Origin: CAZUCE01 sp964619265
GTDB lineage: Bacteria > Planctomycetota > UBA1135 > GCA-002686595
NCBI GenBank assembly: GCA_964619265.1
Contig: CAZUCE010000006.1
Location: 105,757-169,756 of the forward strand
Direction: 5' to 3'
Length of the DNA stretch: 64,000 nucleotides
The notes below the pieces were generated by a model that made no database searches, was not told the origin of the DNA, and saw only the letters and a program-made list of their open reading frames with translations. Positions 25,688 to 37,400 of the stretch are shown here, piece after piece; position 1 is the stretch's first letter; each line of letters starts with the position of its first letter. The translations under genes and the position numbers were made by a program.

Positions 25688-27745
25688 TCAGGCGGCCGGG
25701 CGCAACCAGGCGTCGAGCGCTCGCTCGAGGGAATCCGCTCGCAGGGGCTTTGGAATCATGCCGTCCGCCCCCGCGTCGTGCAGCCGGAGAGCCTTTTCCT
25801 GGGGATCTGGATGGCACAGACCCAAGATTCGCGTGTGCTGCCTTCCGGACTCTAGGGAACGGATCCGGCGAATCGTCTCCGCACCGTCGACGGTGGGCAG
25901 ATCGGGGTCTACGAGGAGCAGGTCGTGACGCAACCGGTCCCAGGCCTCGACGGCTTGGTGCCCGTCCCGAGCGACTTCGACCTGTGCGCCCAGTCGCGTC
26001 AGCACCCGTTGGATGACCCTGGCAGAAACTAGGTCGTTGTCGACGAGCAGAACTCGCAGGGAATCGAGAGAAGGGGCGCTCTGCTCTGAACCTACTGCGG
26101 GTTGGGCGGCTCTACGAGCTTCCGCGACGGATCTCCAAAGTTCGACATCGGGCAGCGGTAGGACGATTTGTCCGGGCGCTGGTGCCTGCTCTTCCTGATT
26201 CAAACGCTCACTCACCGAAACCAGGGTCGGGTGGGGGCGCGGAACGGTGAGCAGCAACCGGCGCAGCCGCGGCTCCCAGTCCTCGCCCACGCCTTCGTCA
26301 ACGAAAACGACCCCGAAAGCTCGTTCGGCACCCGCTTCACGAAGTTCCTCCATAGCTTGCCCAAGATCGCCGGCCCAGCGAGTGGAGCTACCGAGACGTC
26401 CGAGCTGGGCTTCGAGGCTGCTCAGGTATTTTGCACTTGGTGACCCAACCAGCATGGCCCGCTCGGGAAACGGGAGCCGCAGCCCGTCGCGGACGGCGCG
26501 CTCGTTGGCCCAGGGCATGCGAATGAAGAGCCGTTGGAAGCCCTGGATGGCCAGATTCAGCTCGAAGCGGCCGCCGAGCAGGGTGGCCCACTGCCGCGCG
26601 ATCGCGACATCGACCAACAACTGCTTGTTCGCGCCGCCCAGCTTCCCTTCATTCTCCGGCCATCCGCCGTCGGGAGTGGTTAGTTGAGTGGCGAGCTCTT
26701 CGGAAATGCTCCCGCGGTCCTCTGAAATCTCGGCCCGGAAGCCAAATTGCGAGCCAAGTTCGCGGTCCCGGCGCAGCTTGAGCGATAGGCCCCGCGACTG
26801 AGCGGTCTTCGCAGCAGCAGCCAGGATCGTGGTGAGGATCTTCACCTGACTCTCGAACGGACCGTAGACCGACTCGGGAAGCGAGGCTTCCACGCCACCG
26901 TTCAGATCCAGCTCCTCGGTTCCCTCGAGGGAACCCCGAACGCGGGTGAGCACTTCGCGGACCAGCTCGCGCGGCGAATAGTCGCGGCAGTTGAGTTGGG
27001 CTTGGCCGCTTTCGACTTCGGTCAGCTCGACGACGGCGTGGGCCAGCCTGCGTGCTTCCGGGTCGGCGGAACCTTCGGGGTGCGATTCCAGCCGCCGCAC
27101 GGATTCCCGCGCGAGCAGGCGCAGAAACGCGGAGCGTTCGTGACGGATCTGGTCCGCCCGAACCAAACGCGATTCGAGATCCCGAGACCTTGCGCGATGC
27201 CGCTCCCAGCGACTGTGGGTTTCGTTGAGGCTGCGGCGGAAGCTCTGGGCCAACGCCAGGTAGGTTCCTATCGGGTCCGAGGGCGCGAAGTCCTTGATCT
27301 GCAGGCCGGCGCTCGAAAGATCAGACTCGTCGCGCAGGGCTGGCGTTCCGAGGAACGTAAAAGTCTCCCGGTCCGGGCTCGCGACCCACTGTCCGCGCAG
27401 GAGCCAGCCACCGGAGCGTCGGCGCAGGACGAACAGGACCTCGGGGTCGGGTTCTTCGAACCACTCGACGAGGTGTCCGACCGTCAGCCCGGGACGTTCG
27501 ACGATCAGGTGGTCTACGAACCTGTCTCCGGCTTCGAGTTCTGGGGCGAACCGAGCCAGCGCGGGACCGACGGCGACCAAATGGGCGCGGGCGTCGACGA
27601 CGAGCCGGAACGGAAAGAGCGCGTCGAGGTCGCGATCTCCGAGGAGCAGAGGGGGTTGTTTGGACACGAGTGGGGATCCCCGCGGCAGAAGGGCGGGGAA
27701 CCAACCGATCGGGTCTCCGGCGCGGGGCTCTTGATGGAGATCCAC
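25688..27745 (-). CDS. HNOBA-domain hybrid pseudo-histidine kinase with receiver
   Basis: A 685-residue cytoplasmic signalling protein. Residues about 40-185 match the HNOBA domain found beside H-NOX sensors and in guanylate cyclases: LFPFRLVVDARAHLVAVG, FLGTPALRDESDLSSAGLQI, KDFAPSD. A short coiled region follows, then a histidine-kinase-like core that is degenerate: the SHEIRTPL-type box reads ARESVRRL, so the His is Arg, and the N-box LxNAxKF reads LAAAAKT, without Asn. A degenerate receiver-like segment (about 435-525) and an intact C-terminal receiver follow (LLVDNDLVSARVIQ, LLLVDPDLPTVDG with the phospho-acceptor Asp, and the IPKPL Lys). It is probably a phospho-acceptor or adaptor rather than a kinase. 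No H-NOX gene is visible nearby. Confidence 0.78.
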   Translation of the reverse strand: MDLHQEPRAGDPIGWFPALLPRGSPLVSKQPPLLLGDRDLDALFPFRLVVDARAHLVAVGPALARFAPELEAGDRFVDHLIVERPGLTVGHLVEWFEEPDPEVLFVLRRRSGGWLLRGQWVASPDRETFTFLGTPALRDESDLSSAGLQIKDFAPSDPIGTYLALAQSFRRSLNETHSRWERHRARSRDLESRLVRADQIRHERSAFLRLLARESVRRLESHPEGSADPEARRLAHAVVELTEVESGQAQLNCRDYSPRELVREVLTRVRGSLEGTEELDLNGGVEASLPESVYGPFESQVKILTTILAAAAKTAQSRGLSLKLRRDRELGSQFGFRAEISEDRGSISEELATQLTTPDGGWPENEGKLGGANKQLLVDVAIARQWATLLGGRFELNLAIQGFQRLFIRMPWANERAVRDGLRLPFPERAMLVGSPSAKYLSSLEAQLGRLGSSTRWAGDLGQAMEELREAGAERAFGVVFVDEGVGEDWEPRLRRLLLTVPRPHPTLVSVSERLNQEEQAPAPGQIVLPLPDVELWRSVAEARRAAQPAVGSEQSAPSLDSLRVLLVDNDLVSARVIQRVLTRLGAQVEVARDGHQAVEAWDRLRHDLLLVDPDLPTVDGAETIRRIRSLESGRQHTRILGLCHPDPQEKALRLHDAGADGMIPKPLRADSLERALDAWLRPAA

Positions 27746-27892
27746 GGAAATGGCCCCAGGGCTTGCGGGCCAGCTCAGTAGGCCAAAATTTCCAGGTTCC
27801 GCGGGCGATGGGTCGGTCTGGCCGAGCTCCGGACCGGAACGGTGGAGCCGGCTGATCGGGCCAGGCAGGATTCAGCCCCACCCTCTGAGTGT

Positions 27893-29570
<1,678 letters not shown>

Positions 29571-29572
<2 letters not shown>

Positions 29573-30137
29573 GTGGCCCCGAATTGAACCCGCCCCCGGC
29601 GAAGACCAGCTTACTCCCGACCGCGTTGCTTCCGTCCTGGAGGCACGAATCGCCCTTGCCGAGGAGCGCGCGCGAACCGCCGAGCGTCGGCTGTGGGACA
29701 TGAGTGGAGAGATCCAAGAGGTCTATCTGGAGTTCTGCCGCCGCGATCTGCGACTCGTGTACGTGTCGCGGTCGTTTGAGGCGCTGTTCGAGCGCTCCTT
29801 GGCTGAGGCCTGCTCAGACACCGAGGCCTTTCTGGCGGCCTTCGGTGACCGCCAGCGGGAGCAGGTTCTCCAGACTTTGCGGAGCCCCGAAGAGGTGAGC
29901 TGGCAGCGATTCCTGATCGCCACGCCCGACGAGGCCGTCCGAGCCGTGCGGATGCGCATGACACCGTCGCCGACGGATCAGAGTCTCTCTAGGGGGGTCA
30001 TCGTCCGCGTGCCGCGGGGATCGACGCTGCTCCAACCCGGCGGCGGGGAGAGCGTCGAATCAATGCTGGAGGCTGCGCGGGGCGAAAGGGCTCAGCTCCA
30101 CGACGGGCCGGGCGCTGAACGCCGGCTCGCCAGCTGA
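29571..30137 (+). CDS. small PAS-like domain protein
   Basis: A 188-residue protein. After a short helical lead (LEARIALAEERARTAERRLW) comes YLEFCRRDLRLVYVSRSFEALFERSLAEA, a pattern like the start of a PAS domain where a sensed residue or cofactor sits, then LRSPEEVSWQRFLIATPDEA and a beta-rich end (VRAVRMRMTPSP, GVIVRVPRGS). There is no output domain, so it could be a stand-alone sensor or adaptor. It is transcribed away from the photolyase from a shared start region. Family assignment is by pattern only. Confidence 0.6.
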
Positions 30138-30201
30138 ACCAAAGCGGGTTCAGGCTGAGGCCTGCAGCGATCTGGAGCACAGCTCCGTATCCTGCGGCCC
30201 C

Positions 30202-30825
30202 ATGAGACTGAAACGCGAGCTCCTCCCCGGCGACCACCTGCTGGATCTCGAAGCTTCCCCCGGTCCGCTCGACCTGGCCCAGGCCTTTGGCTCCGAGGGG
30301 CCGTTCGAACTCGAGATCGGCAGCGGGAAGGGCACCTTCTTGGTGCAGGAAGCCCGGGTCCGGACCGACGTGTGCTTCCTCGGCATCGAGTGGATGAAGA
30401 AGTACGCCCTGTACGCCGCCGATCGCGTCCGCCGGGCCGGGTTGCCCAACACACGGATGATCGCGGGCGACGCGCTCGACTTCGTGCGAGAGCACGCGGT
30501 TCCCGCTAGCTTCCAGGCGGTCCACATCTACTTTCCAGACCCCTGGCCAAAAGCTCGGCACCACAAGCGGCGCAGCGTTCGCACGGACACCCTGGCGCCG
30601 CTCGAGTCGCTGCTCGCACCCGGTGGCGTGCTGCGCATCGTGACCGACCATCCGGGTTACGCGGAGTGGATTGAAGAGGTCTTGAAGGCGACGACCCTCG
30701 AACCCGAGCCCTACGAACCCACCGCTTCAGCCGCGGAGGGCGAGCTGGTCGGCACCAACTTCGAGCGCAAGTACGCTCTGCGCGATGGTCGCCCGAGCTT
30801 CCCGTTCCAGCTGCGTCGCAAGTAG
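30202..30825 (+). CDS. trmB: tRNA (guanine-N7-)-methyltransferase TrmB
   Basis: A 207-residue SAM-dependent enzyme that methylates G46 in the variable loop of tRNAs. Seen: the SAM loop LEIGSGKGTFLV near residue 36, FLGIEWMKKYALYAADR, IAGDALDF, the family hallmark YFPDPWPKARHHKRR, and GTNFERKYALRDGRP at the end. The length is normal for TrmB. It stands alone between the PAS-like gene and the convergent addA. Confidence 0.96.
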   Translation: MRLKRELLPGDHLLDLEASPGPLDLAQAFGSEGPFELEIGSGKGTFLVQEARVRTDVCFLGIEWMKKYALYAADRVRRAGLPNTRMIAGDALDFVREHAVPASFQAVHIYFPDPWPKARHHKRRSVRTDTLAPLESLLAPGGVLRIVTDHPGYAEWIEEVLKATTLEPEPYEPTASAAEGELVGTNFERKYALRDGRPSFPFQLRRK

Positions 30826-30861
30826 CCGGTCGCTTTGCAAGTCCCGCGATTCCGGGCGGTG

Positions 30862-33800
30862 TCAGCCCGCGGAGACCACGCGCCCGCTGCCCAGGTACCA
30901 GATCTCCTGGCCCGGAGGCTCGGCCAGCTCGAATGCCGACTCAAGCGCTTTCGCATAAAGCTCAAGCTGCCGCCGGTGCGCTTCGCCTGAATCGGATTCC
31001 TCGCGATCGCTCTTGAAGTCGACAACCGTCCAAGTATCTCCGTCGCGCAGCACCAAATCGATAGAACCGATGTAGCCGCTAAGGGGAGCAGCGACCTCGG
31101 AGTCCGGGAGGAAGGCCTCGTCGCTCGGCAGGAGGATGGGAAGTTCACGCGCGTAGACCTGTGGCTCAAGCTCGGCCAGACGTTCGAGCAGCCCGTTGCT
31201 TCGCAGGCGCTCAAGGCTCTGCTCAAATTCTTCGCGCGCTCGATCGAGCCGATCATCGCCTTGATCGGAAAGGTACGCGGCGACGTCGATCCGCTCCTCC
31301 GCATCTTGGCCTTCCTCCAGCTCCTTGGCTCGAAACGTCTCGAGGTAGCGGTGCAGCGCGGTTCCGACCGCGACGGCTACCAAAGGATCGAGGCCTTCGC
31401 TGGACTCGGGATGGGGCGAAGCCTGCTCGGCGGCGCTCGGCGCGAACTCCTCGAGGCGAGCAATCCGCGACTTCTCCCTGGAAACTGCTCCGAAACGCGC
31501 TTGTTCGGATCGCGAGTGAGCGCGCGTGCGGCGCTCCTCCATCGCAGCTTGGGTCCGTTTGAGCTGGGCTATCAAGTCGGAACTGGGTGGCGCGGACGCC
31601 GGGGTTAAGGGCGGCTTCGCCGGCGGTTCTTCTACGCGGATTTGGACGCGGGGATCCTCGAGGGAATTTTTCCGCAGGGCCAAGAGCTGCTGGAAGCTGG
31701 TCGCTTGAGCCGGCGCGTCCGGTGCCGCGGTTCCGGTGCGGGTGACGGTGAGGCGAGCGCGAGCCCGGGTCAGCGCCACGTACAGGAGCCGGACCCGCTC
31801 GCAGCTTTCGATGCGGGCGGCCCGTTCCTCTGCGTCCAAGACGCCGAAGTCGGGCCAGCCGAACAGCTCATACGCGGTGCCGGCCGCCGGGCCGCCCGAG
31901 AGCGCCCGGATCTTCTTGTCGGATCCTCGACGCACTTGACCCTTGTGCGACTGGCCCAGGTGGACCCAGTCGAACTCGAGGCCTTTGGAGGAGTGGATGG
32001 TCAAAACCCGTACAGCCTCGTGGTCCTCGTTGCGGAGCCTGGCCTCGGGAGCTTCGCGGCGTTCTTGAACGGCGCGCCGCAAGTCGGCAAGGACCAGTGC
32101 GAGATTCCCCTCGTGTTCGTCGAGGGATGTGCGCAGCTCGTAGAAGAAGCGTTCGAGGTTCGCCGATCGCTGGGCGCCTTGGTAGCGAGCCGCTTCGCTG
32201 ACCTCGAACAGAGTCTCCGCTCGCATGGCCTCGACAAATTCTTCTGCGGGAGCACGTTTCGCAATCGCGCGCAGCCGCGCGATGCACTCCAGTGCGGATT
32301 TGAGTCCGGCGGGCCAGTGGGGGAGGCGTTCGAGACCGGGAACCTCGGGGGTGCGATCGGCGCCGCGATCGACCACCTCATGGATCGAACGGAGCAGGGG
32401 TTCTTGGAGCTGCGCCGAATCGCATTTTTGCCCATCGCCGCTCGGCTGGGCCTCCCAAGCGGCCATGCGATCGAACAAACCTGCTTCGCGGAGCGGTAGC
32501 CAAGCGGCATCGGGGACTCCGGCGAACGAGCTGCGCAAGCAGGCCACGGTGGCCAACTGATCGCTTGGGTCGAGAACGCAGCGCAACAGTGCGGTGGCCT
32601 CGACGATTTCGCGTCGCTGGTAGTAGCCGCGGTCCCGGCCGAGATCGAAGGGTACGCCATGTTCGCGAAGGGCTTCGGTGTAGATTCCGACGTCGGTCCC
32701 CGACCGCAGCAAGAGGCCGGCCGACGAAGCCCGCATGCCATTCGCACAGGCGGCTGCGACCGAAGCGGCAAACCAGTGTGCATCCCGCCAGGTGGCCTCC
32801 GCACTCTTCGGGCGCTTGCCCCCTGAGTTCTCGAGCTCCTCTTCTGTGGCCAGATCGACGACCTCAAGCGCCGGCAGCTCGGCGGGCGGAGCGGGCTGAT
32901 CCTTCGCTCGGTTCTCGCGAGCGAGCAGGCGAACGAATCGCGGCTGCAGTTCAGCTTCCTCGACGAAGCCCGGTGCGAGCACACGCTCCACCTCATCGAG
33001 GATGACCTGACTCGAGCGGAAGTTCACTGCGAGGTCCAGCTTGCGACCGCCGTGTGCCCGAACCGTCTCGACGAATCGGTCGTAGGCCGCCAGGTCCGCC
33101 GAACGCCAGGCGTAGATCGACTGTTTCGGATCGCCGACCACGAACAGCGAAGGGTTCGGTGCAGTCTCTGAATCCTTGTTCGAACCAAAGGCGATCGCCT
33201 CAACCAATGCGCATTGGCGGTGGTCGGTGTCTTGAAACTCATCCACCAGCAGCAGGTCCATGGAGGCTCGGATGCGCGCGCGGGCCAGCGGGACCGTCGA
33301 GACCAGTCGAGCCGCTTGGCGCAAAAGGTCGTCGAAGGTCAGCACGCCGGCCTGGGTCATGCGCGCCCGGACCGCGCGAAGGAGCGGAGCGAGCACACGC
33401 CGCGCCGCCTCGAAACCGCCGGGGTTCGCGCGGGCAAGAAACTGCACCAGGGGAAGCAGCTCTTGAGCGAGCCGTTCGACCTCACTGGTTCGCTCGCCGA
33501 TTTCCTTGGTGATCGTCTGGGGGAAATCGCCTTTGGCCCACTTGGTCAGGTTCTTCTTGAAGTTCTCAAGCCAATTCGCCGGGAGCGTTTGGGGCAATGC
33601 GCCTTCGAGCAGGCCTTCCAGTCCAGCCGATGCAAGTTCGCTTGCTTGCTCCTCCAATAGGTCGGTGATCCCTAGGAACTCAACGGCGAGGGCGGCTCGT
33701 TTTAGGGTTTTGCGATCGCGCGGGAAGCAGGCTGCGAGCTCGCAGGCTAGGCGCAGGAACCGGCGGGTGAAGCGGGTCTGTGCAGACGGCTCGAAGACCG

Positions 33801-34470
33801 GCTGATCGAGGCCTTCTTGAGGCGCGCCGGCTTCGATCCACTGGATCACCGCCTGCTCGATGGAGGCCGGCCCGTGATCTTCTTTGGCCAGCAGCAGGTG
33901 ATCCGGACTCAGCTCGTGGCCGTAGGCCTCGTGCAGGCTCGACTCGACCACTTCGCGAACGATCTTGCGAACCAGATCGCCGCGGGCATCGACTTGCGGG
34001 TTCGGGTGCAGCCCGATCCACGACCCGTGGCGACGCAGCAGCTCGGAGCAGTAGGCGTGAATCGTGCCGACCGCCAGGGCGTCGATCTCGGCCAGTAGCG
34101 CCTGGGCGCGGCTGGCTCGTTCGGCATCCGGGCTGAACTCGTCGGCCGGCCACCAAACGGGATTCTCGTCTGCGCTGAGCAGAGCCAAGTCGTCGGCCAC
34201 GCGCTCGGCCATCTCGGCGGCGGCGAGTTCGGTGAACGTGATCGCGTGAACGCGCTCGAGCACGTGGCGGGCACGTCGTTCCGGTCCGCGGGATCCATCC
34301 GCTCGCTCCCAGCCGAGGGTCAGCGCGAAGGTCACGATGCGCCCCACAAGAGTGGAGGTCTTGCCGGTTCCGGCGCCGGCTTCGACGACCAGCGGGACAT
34401 CGAACTCGCAGCGCGCTGCCAGGCGAGCTTGCGCGTCGAGTTCCCTGAGCTTCTGGTCCTCAGCGCTCAT
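30862..34470 (-). CDS. addA: AddA-like helicase-nuclease subunit
   Basis: A 1202-residue UvrD-superfamily helicase with a C-terminal nuclease, the motor of an AddAB/RecBCD-type complex that resects double-strand breaks for RecA. Seen: Walker A VVEAGAGTGKTSTL with Lys37, motif II LLLVDEFQDTDHRQ, motif III VGDPKQSIYAWRSADLAAY, VRVLTIHSSKGLEFDWV and LLYVALTRARARL; the C-terminal nuclease core has SIDLVLRDGDTWTVVDFKSD followed by QLELYAKAL. Its ATG overlaps the stop of addB (ATGA), giving a coupled pair. Confidence 0.93.
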   Translation of the reverse strand: MSAEDQKLRELDAQARLAARCEFDVPLVVEAGAGTGKTSTLVGRIVTFALTLGWERADGSRGPERRARHVLERVHAITFTELAAAEMAERVADDLALLSADENPVWWPADEFSPDAERASRAQALLAEIDALAVGTIHAYCSELLRRHGSWIGLHPNPQVDARGDLVRKIVREVVESSLHEAYGHELSPDHLLLAKEDHGPASIEQAVIQWIEAGAPQEGLDQPVFEPSAQTRFTRRFLRLACELAACFPRDRKTLKRAALAVEFLGITDLLEEQASELASAGLEGLLEGALPQTLPANWLENFKKNLTKWAKGDFPQTITKEIGERTSEVERLAQELLPLVQFLARANPGGFEAARRVLAPLLRAVRARMTQAGVLTFDDLLRQAARLVSTVPLARARIRASMDLLLVDEFQDTDHRQCALVEAIAFGSNKDSETAPNPSLFVVGDPKQSIYAWRSADLAAYDRFVETVRAHGGRKLDLAVNFRSSQVILDEVERVLAPGFVEEAELQPRFVRLLARENRAKDQPAPPAELPALEVVDLATEEELENSGGKRPKSAEATWRDAHWFAASVAAACANGMRASSAGLLLRSGTDVGIYTEALREHGVPFDLGRDRGYYQRREIVEATALLRCVLDPSDQLATVACLRSSFAGVPDAAWLPLREAGLFDRMAAWEAQPSGDGQKCDSAQLQEPLLRSIHEVVDRGADRTPEVPGLERLPHWPAGLKSALECIARLRAIAKRAPAEEFVEAMRAETLFEVSEAARYQGAQRSANLERFFYELRTSLDEHEGNLALVLADLRRAVQERREAPEARLRNEDHEAVRVLTIHSSKGLEFDWVHLGQSHKGQVRRGSDKKIRALSGGPAAGTAYELFGWPDFGVLDAEERAARIESCERVRLLYVALTRARARLTVTRTGTAAPDAPAQATSFQQLLALRKNSLEDPRVQIRVEEPPAKPPLTPASAPPSSDLIAQLKRTQAAMEERRTRAHSRSEQARFGAVSREKSRIARLEEFAPSAAEQASPHPESSEGLDPLVAVAVGTALHRYLETFRAKELEEGQDAEERIDVAAYLSDQGDDRLDRAREEFEQSLERLRSNGLLERLAELEPQVYARELPILLPSDEAFLPDSEVAAPLSGYIGSIDLVLRDGDTWTVVDFKSDREESDSGEAHRRQLELYAKALESAFELAEPPGQEIWYLGSGRVVSAG

Positions 34471-37400
34471 TTTGCGGTCCTCCCGAGCTGAAGCCAGCGC
34501 AAGAAGTCAGCCGTCAGCTCCTCGGAAGAGGGCTCTTCGGGTTGTTCGGCATGCCACAGCTCGAAGCGTCCCCGGATGCCGGAATCGCCGCGTAGGCAGG
34601 CTTCTTGAACATCGCAGTTGCGGCAGGCCGGCCCCTCCTCCGTGCCCTTGTTGTTCAGCAGGCGGGGCGGGAAGCTGCCAGCCGAATAGGCGGCGAGCAG
34701 GACGTGAATCGCCTGGTCGAACGCCCCGCGCAGTTCGTCGTTCGAAAGGTCGAGGGCTAGCGATCGTCCGGCATCCCCCGCCTTGGGCTCTAGCTCCCCA
34801 ATGTGGAGATAACGTCCCTCTACATCCGGCTCCGACCGGGCGTAGACCGCGGCTTGGAGCGCGAGGCCTTCTGCTACCTTCTTGAGCAGACGTGCTGGTA
34901 CCGATTTGATCAAAACGTCGTACCCCGGCGGCCTCCCCGTCTTGTAGTCCGTGAAGCGACGCGCGCCGTTCACCGAGCGTTCCACCAGGTCGGCCCGAAA
35001 GTGCAGTTCGAGGCTGCGTCCCTCTGCTGTTTGGAACTCTGCGGTTCCGTGCCCCTCGACTTCGTCGATTCGCGCGCCGTCCTGTTCGAGGAGCGCGAGG
35101 GCTCGGTCGACGAGGGGCAGCGCCCGTTGCGCGTAGATCTCCGCGTATCCGGGAAGCGCCAGGCCGGCGTCCCGGGCCACGCGAACGGCCGCCATGCGAG
35201 CGACGCGCAGGCGCTCGGCCGGGGTCGGTCTGGGCAGTAGGCCGCCGGTTTCTTGCAGGGCTTTTTTGGTCAGCGACTCCAGGGCAGCGTGGGCGACCGT
35301 TCCGGTGAAGCGCGCTTCGAGACTGGGCAACGCCGCTTCGCGGTCGGGGACGGGAGTCAACCGGAGGATCCGCTCTAGGAAGGTCTGCCAACCGCAGCGG
35401 GCGAGCCCTTCCAAGGTCGTGACATACAGATCCTCTGAGCCGGTGCGCTGGGCGAGCCCAGGTCCGATCGCGCCGAGGAACGGGCCGGGCCCTCGCGAGG
35501 CGGCTCGCGCCGGGGGAGCGTCGAGTTCTTCGAGGGTCTCGAAGCGAGCCTCGCCCGCCTCGCGACTTGTTCCGGTGCAGGTCAGAAGGCCGTCCACGAA
35601 ACTGGCGTCGCGACCTAGCGCGAGGTGTTCCGCGAACTGGCGGCGAGGCGCATCGGGAACGGTGGGGTCGCCGGGAGAATCCAGACCCTCGGGCCACCAG
35701 GCGGAGGCAGCCTTGGGCTTCCCCTCCGCGTCGGTCAGCGGTCGCGACAGGCAGACACGATCGGCCGACTCGAGCAGCAGCTCGAAGATGCGACGCTGTC
35801 CGCTGGATCGGTTCAGGTCGCCGGGCGGATCTCCCAGCAGGTCGGCCAGTCGATCCAGCGTGCTATTCGCCAGCCACGGGTCGCGCGGTTCGGGAGCCGG
35901 CGCGTGCGATCGGTCCAGCCCAAGAACATGGAGCGAGGCAAAGCAGCCGGTCGCTAGGTGTTCGGGTTGGCCGACGCGAACTCCGGCCGCTCCGGATCCA
36001 AAGACCGGGCGCTCCGAGCGTCTGAGCCGCGCGCTGAGCGCTCGACTCCATTCCCCTGAGGACTCCAGCTCGAACTCCGTGGACAGTTCGCTCGCTAGTT
36101 CCTCCACAGCTCGGCGGGCGAGTTTCGCCGAGGGGCGCGGGTCAGTTCCGAACAGCTCGTCGAACAGCTTTCGGGTAGCCGCCGCGGCTTCCAGGACGCG
36201 GCGCTGCGCACCGAGGCTCTCAAGGGACTCGGCCACCCGCCTGCTGCGAGCGACAAAGCGTTCGAGTTCGGCTCGTTCGAGGCTCGGCGGTTCGGCCGTC
36301 CCTTCGCGTGCTGTGTGTTCCTCCGGTTCCGGCGCATCGGACCAGGGACTGTCCTGGCTGGGGCCAAGGCCTCCGGGGCCGCCGTCGCTAGGGCCGTTGC
36401 CTCCGCGGCCGTAGGAGAGGGGCAACCGAAGCTCCGATCGGGTACCGAGCCAAGCGCCCAAGTCCAACCTCGCAGCTTCCGAGAGCCGACTGACTCCCAG
36501 GACCTCGAGGCCAAGCGTCAGGCGGTCAAGGCCACTGGGCGATTCAAAAACAAACGCCGGCAAGACCTGCCGAAGCGGCGTTTCCGCACCGTGTTCCAAG
36601 AGGCGCGCCATCGCGGCCAGTTCACGGCCGGCCGGGCCGATCGGGCCGGTCAGTCCGGCCGAGCCGAACGGGACGCCGAAGCGTTTGAATTCGACGCGCA
36701 GCTCTGCGCTATAGCGATCGGGACCCAGCAAAGCGACCGCGATGCGCTCCGGCTCGATCCCCTCGTCCAATTCGCCGGCGATGCGTCGCGCGGTGGCGCG
36801 CACTTCCGCGACCGGATCGAGGGCGATCGCGCCCTGGCGCTGGGCCGGGCTCGAGGCGGGCCGCTCGCGGATCGACGCCGACCGCAGGTGGGTGAGCGGG
36901 TGGCGCGCCAGCTCCTCGGGGCTGGGCAACGGGCCGAGGGCAAGGGCTATCGATCCGGGTCGTTCGAATAGCGCACGGATCCAGCGACCTTCGATACCGG
37001 TCGCTGCGTGGAAGCCGAACAGCAGGATGCGGCGCGGCCCGAGTTCCGGGTCCGCTTCCAGGGCGCGCAGAGCTCCACGGAACAAACCGATGTTGCCTCC
37101 GGCCGATTCCGCGCAGGTACCCGCGACGGCGAGCAGCTCGAGGAACCGCTCGCGCTCCCCGCGGTCCAGCGGCGAACCATCGAGTTCGTCCAACTCGTCC
37201 GGAGACTCCGCCAGACGCCGGACATCGGAAAGCTCGAGTCCGGTTTCGAGCAGCCGGTCCAGGGTCGGCAGGACCAGGGCGGGTCCTTCTTCCAGGCGTT
37301 CCGTGGCCGCGTTCAGGGCTTCAGCCCGGCCAGCTCGCCGGAGGGCTTCGATTTCAAAGAGCGCGCGAGAGAGCGCCGGACGTTGGCCGGCGCGCTCCAG

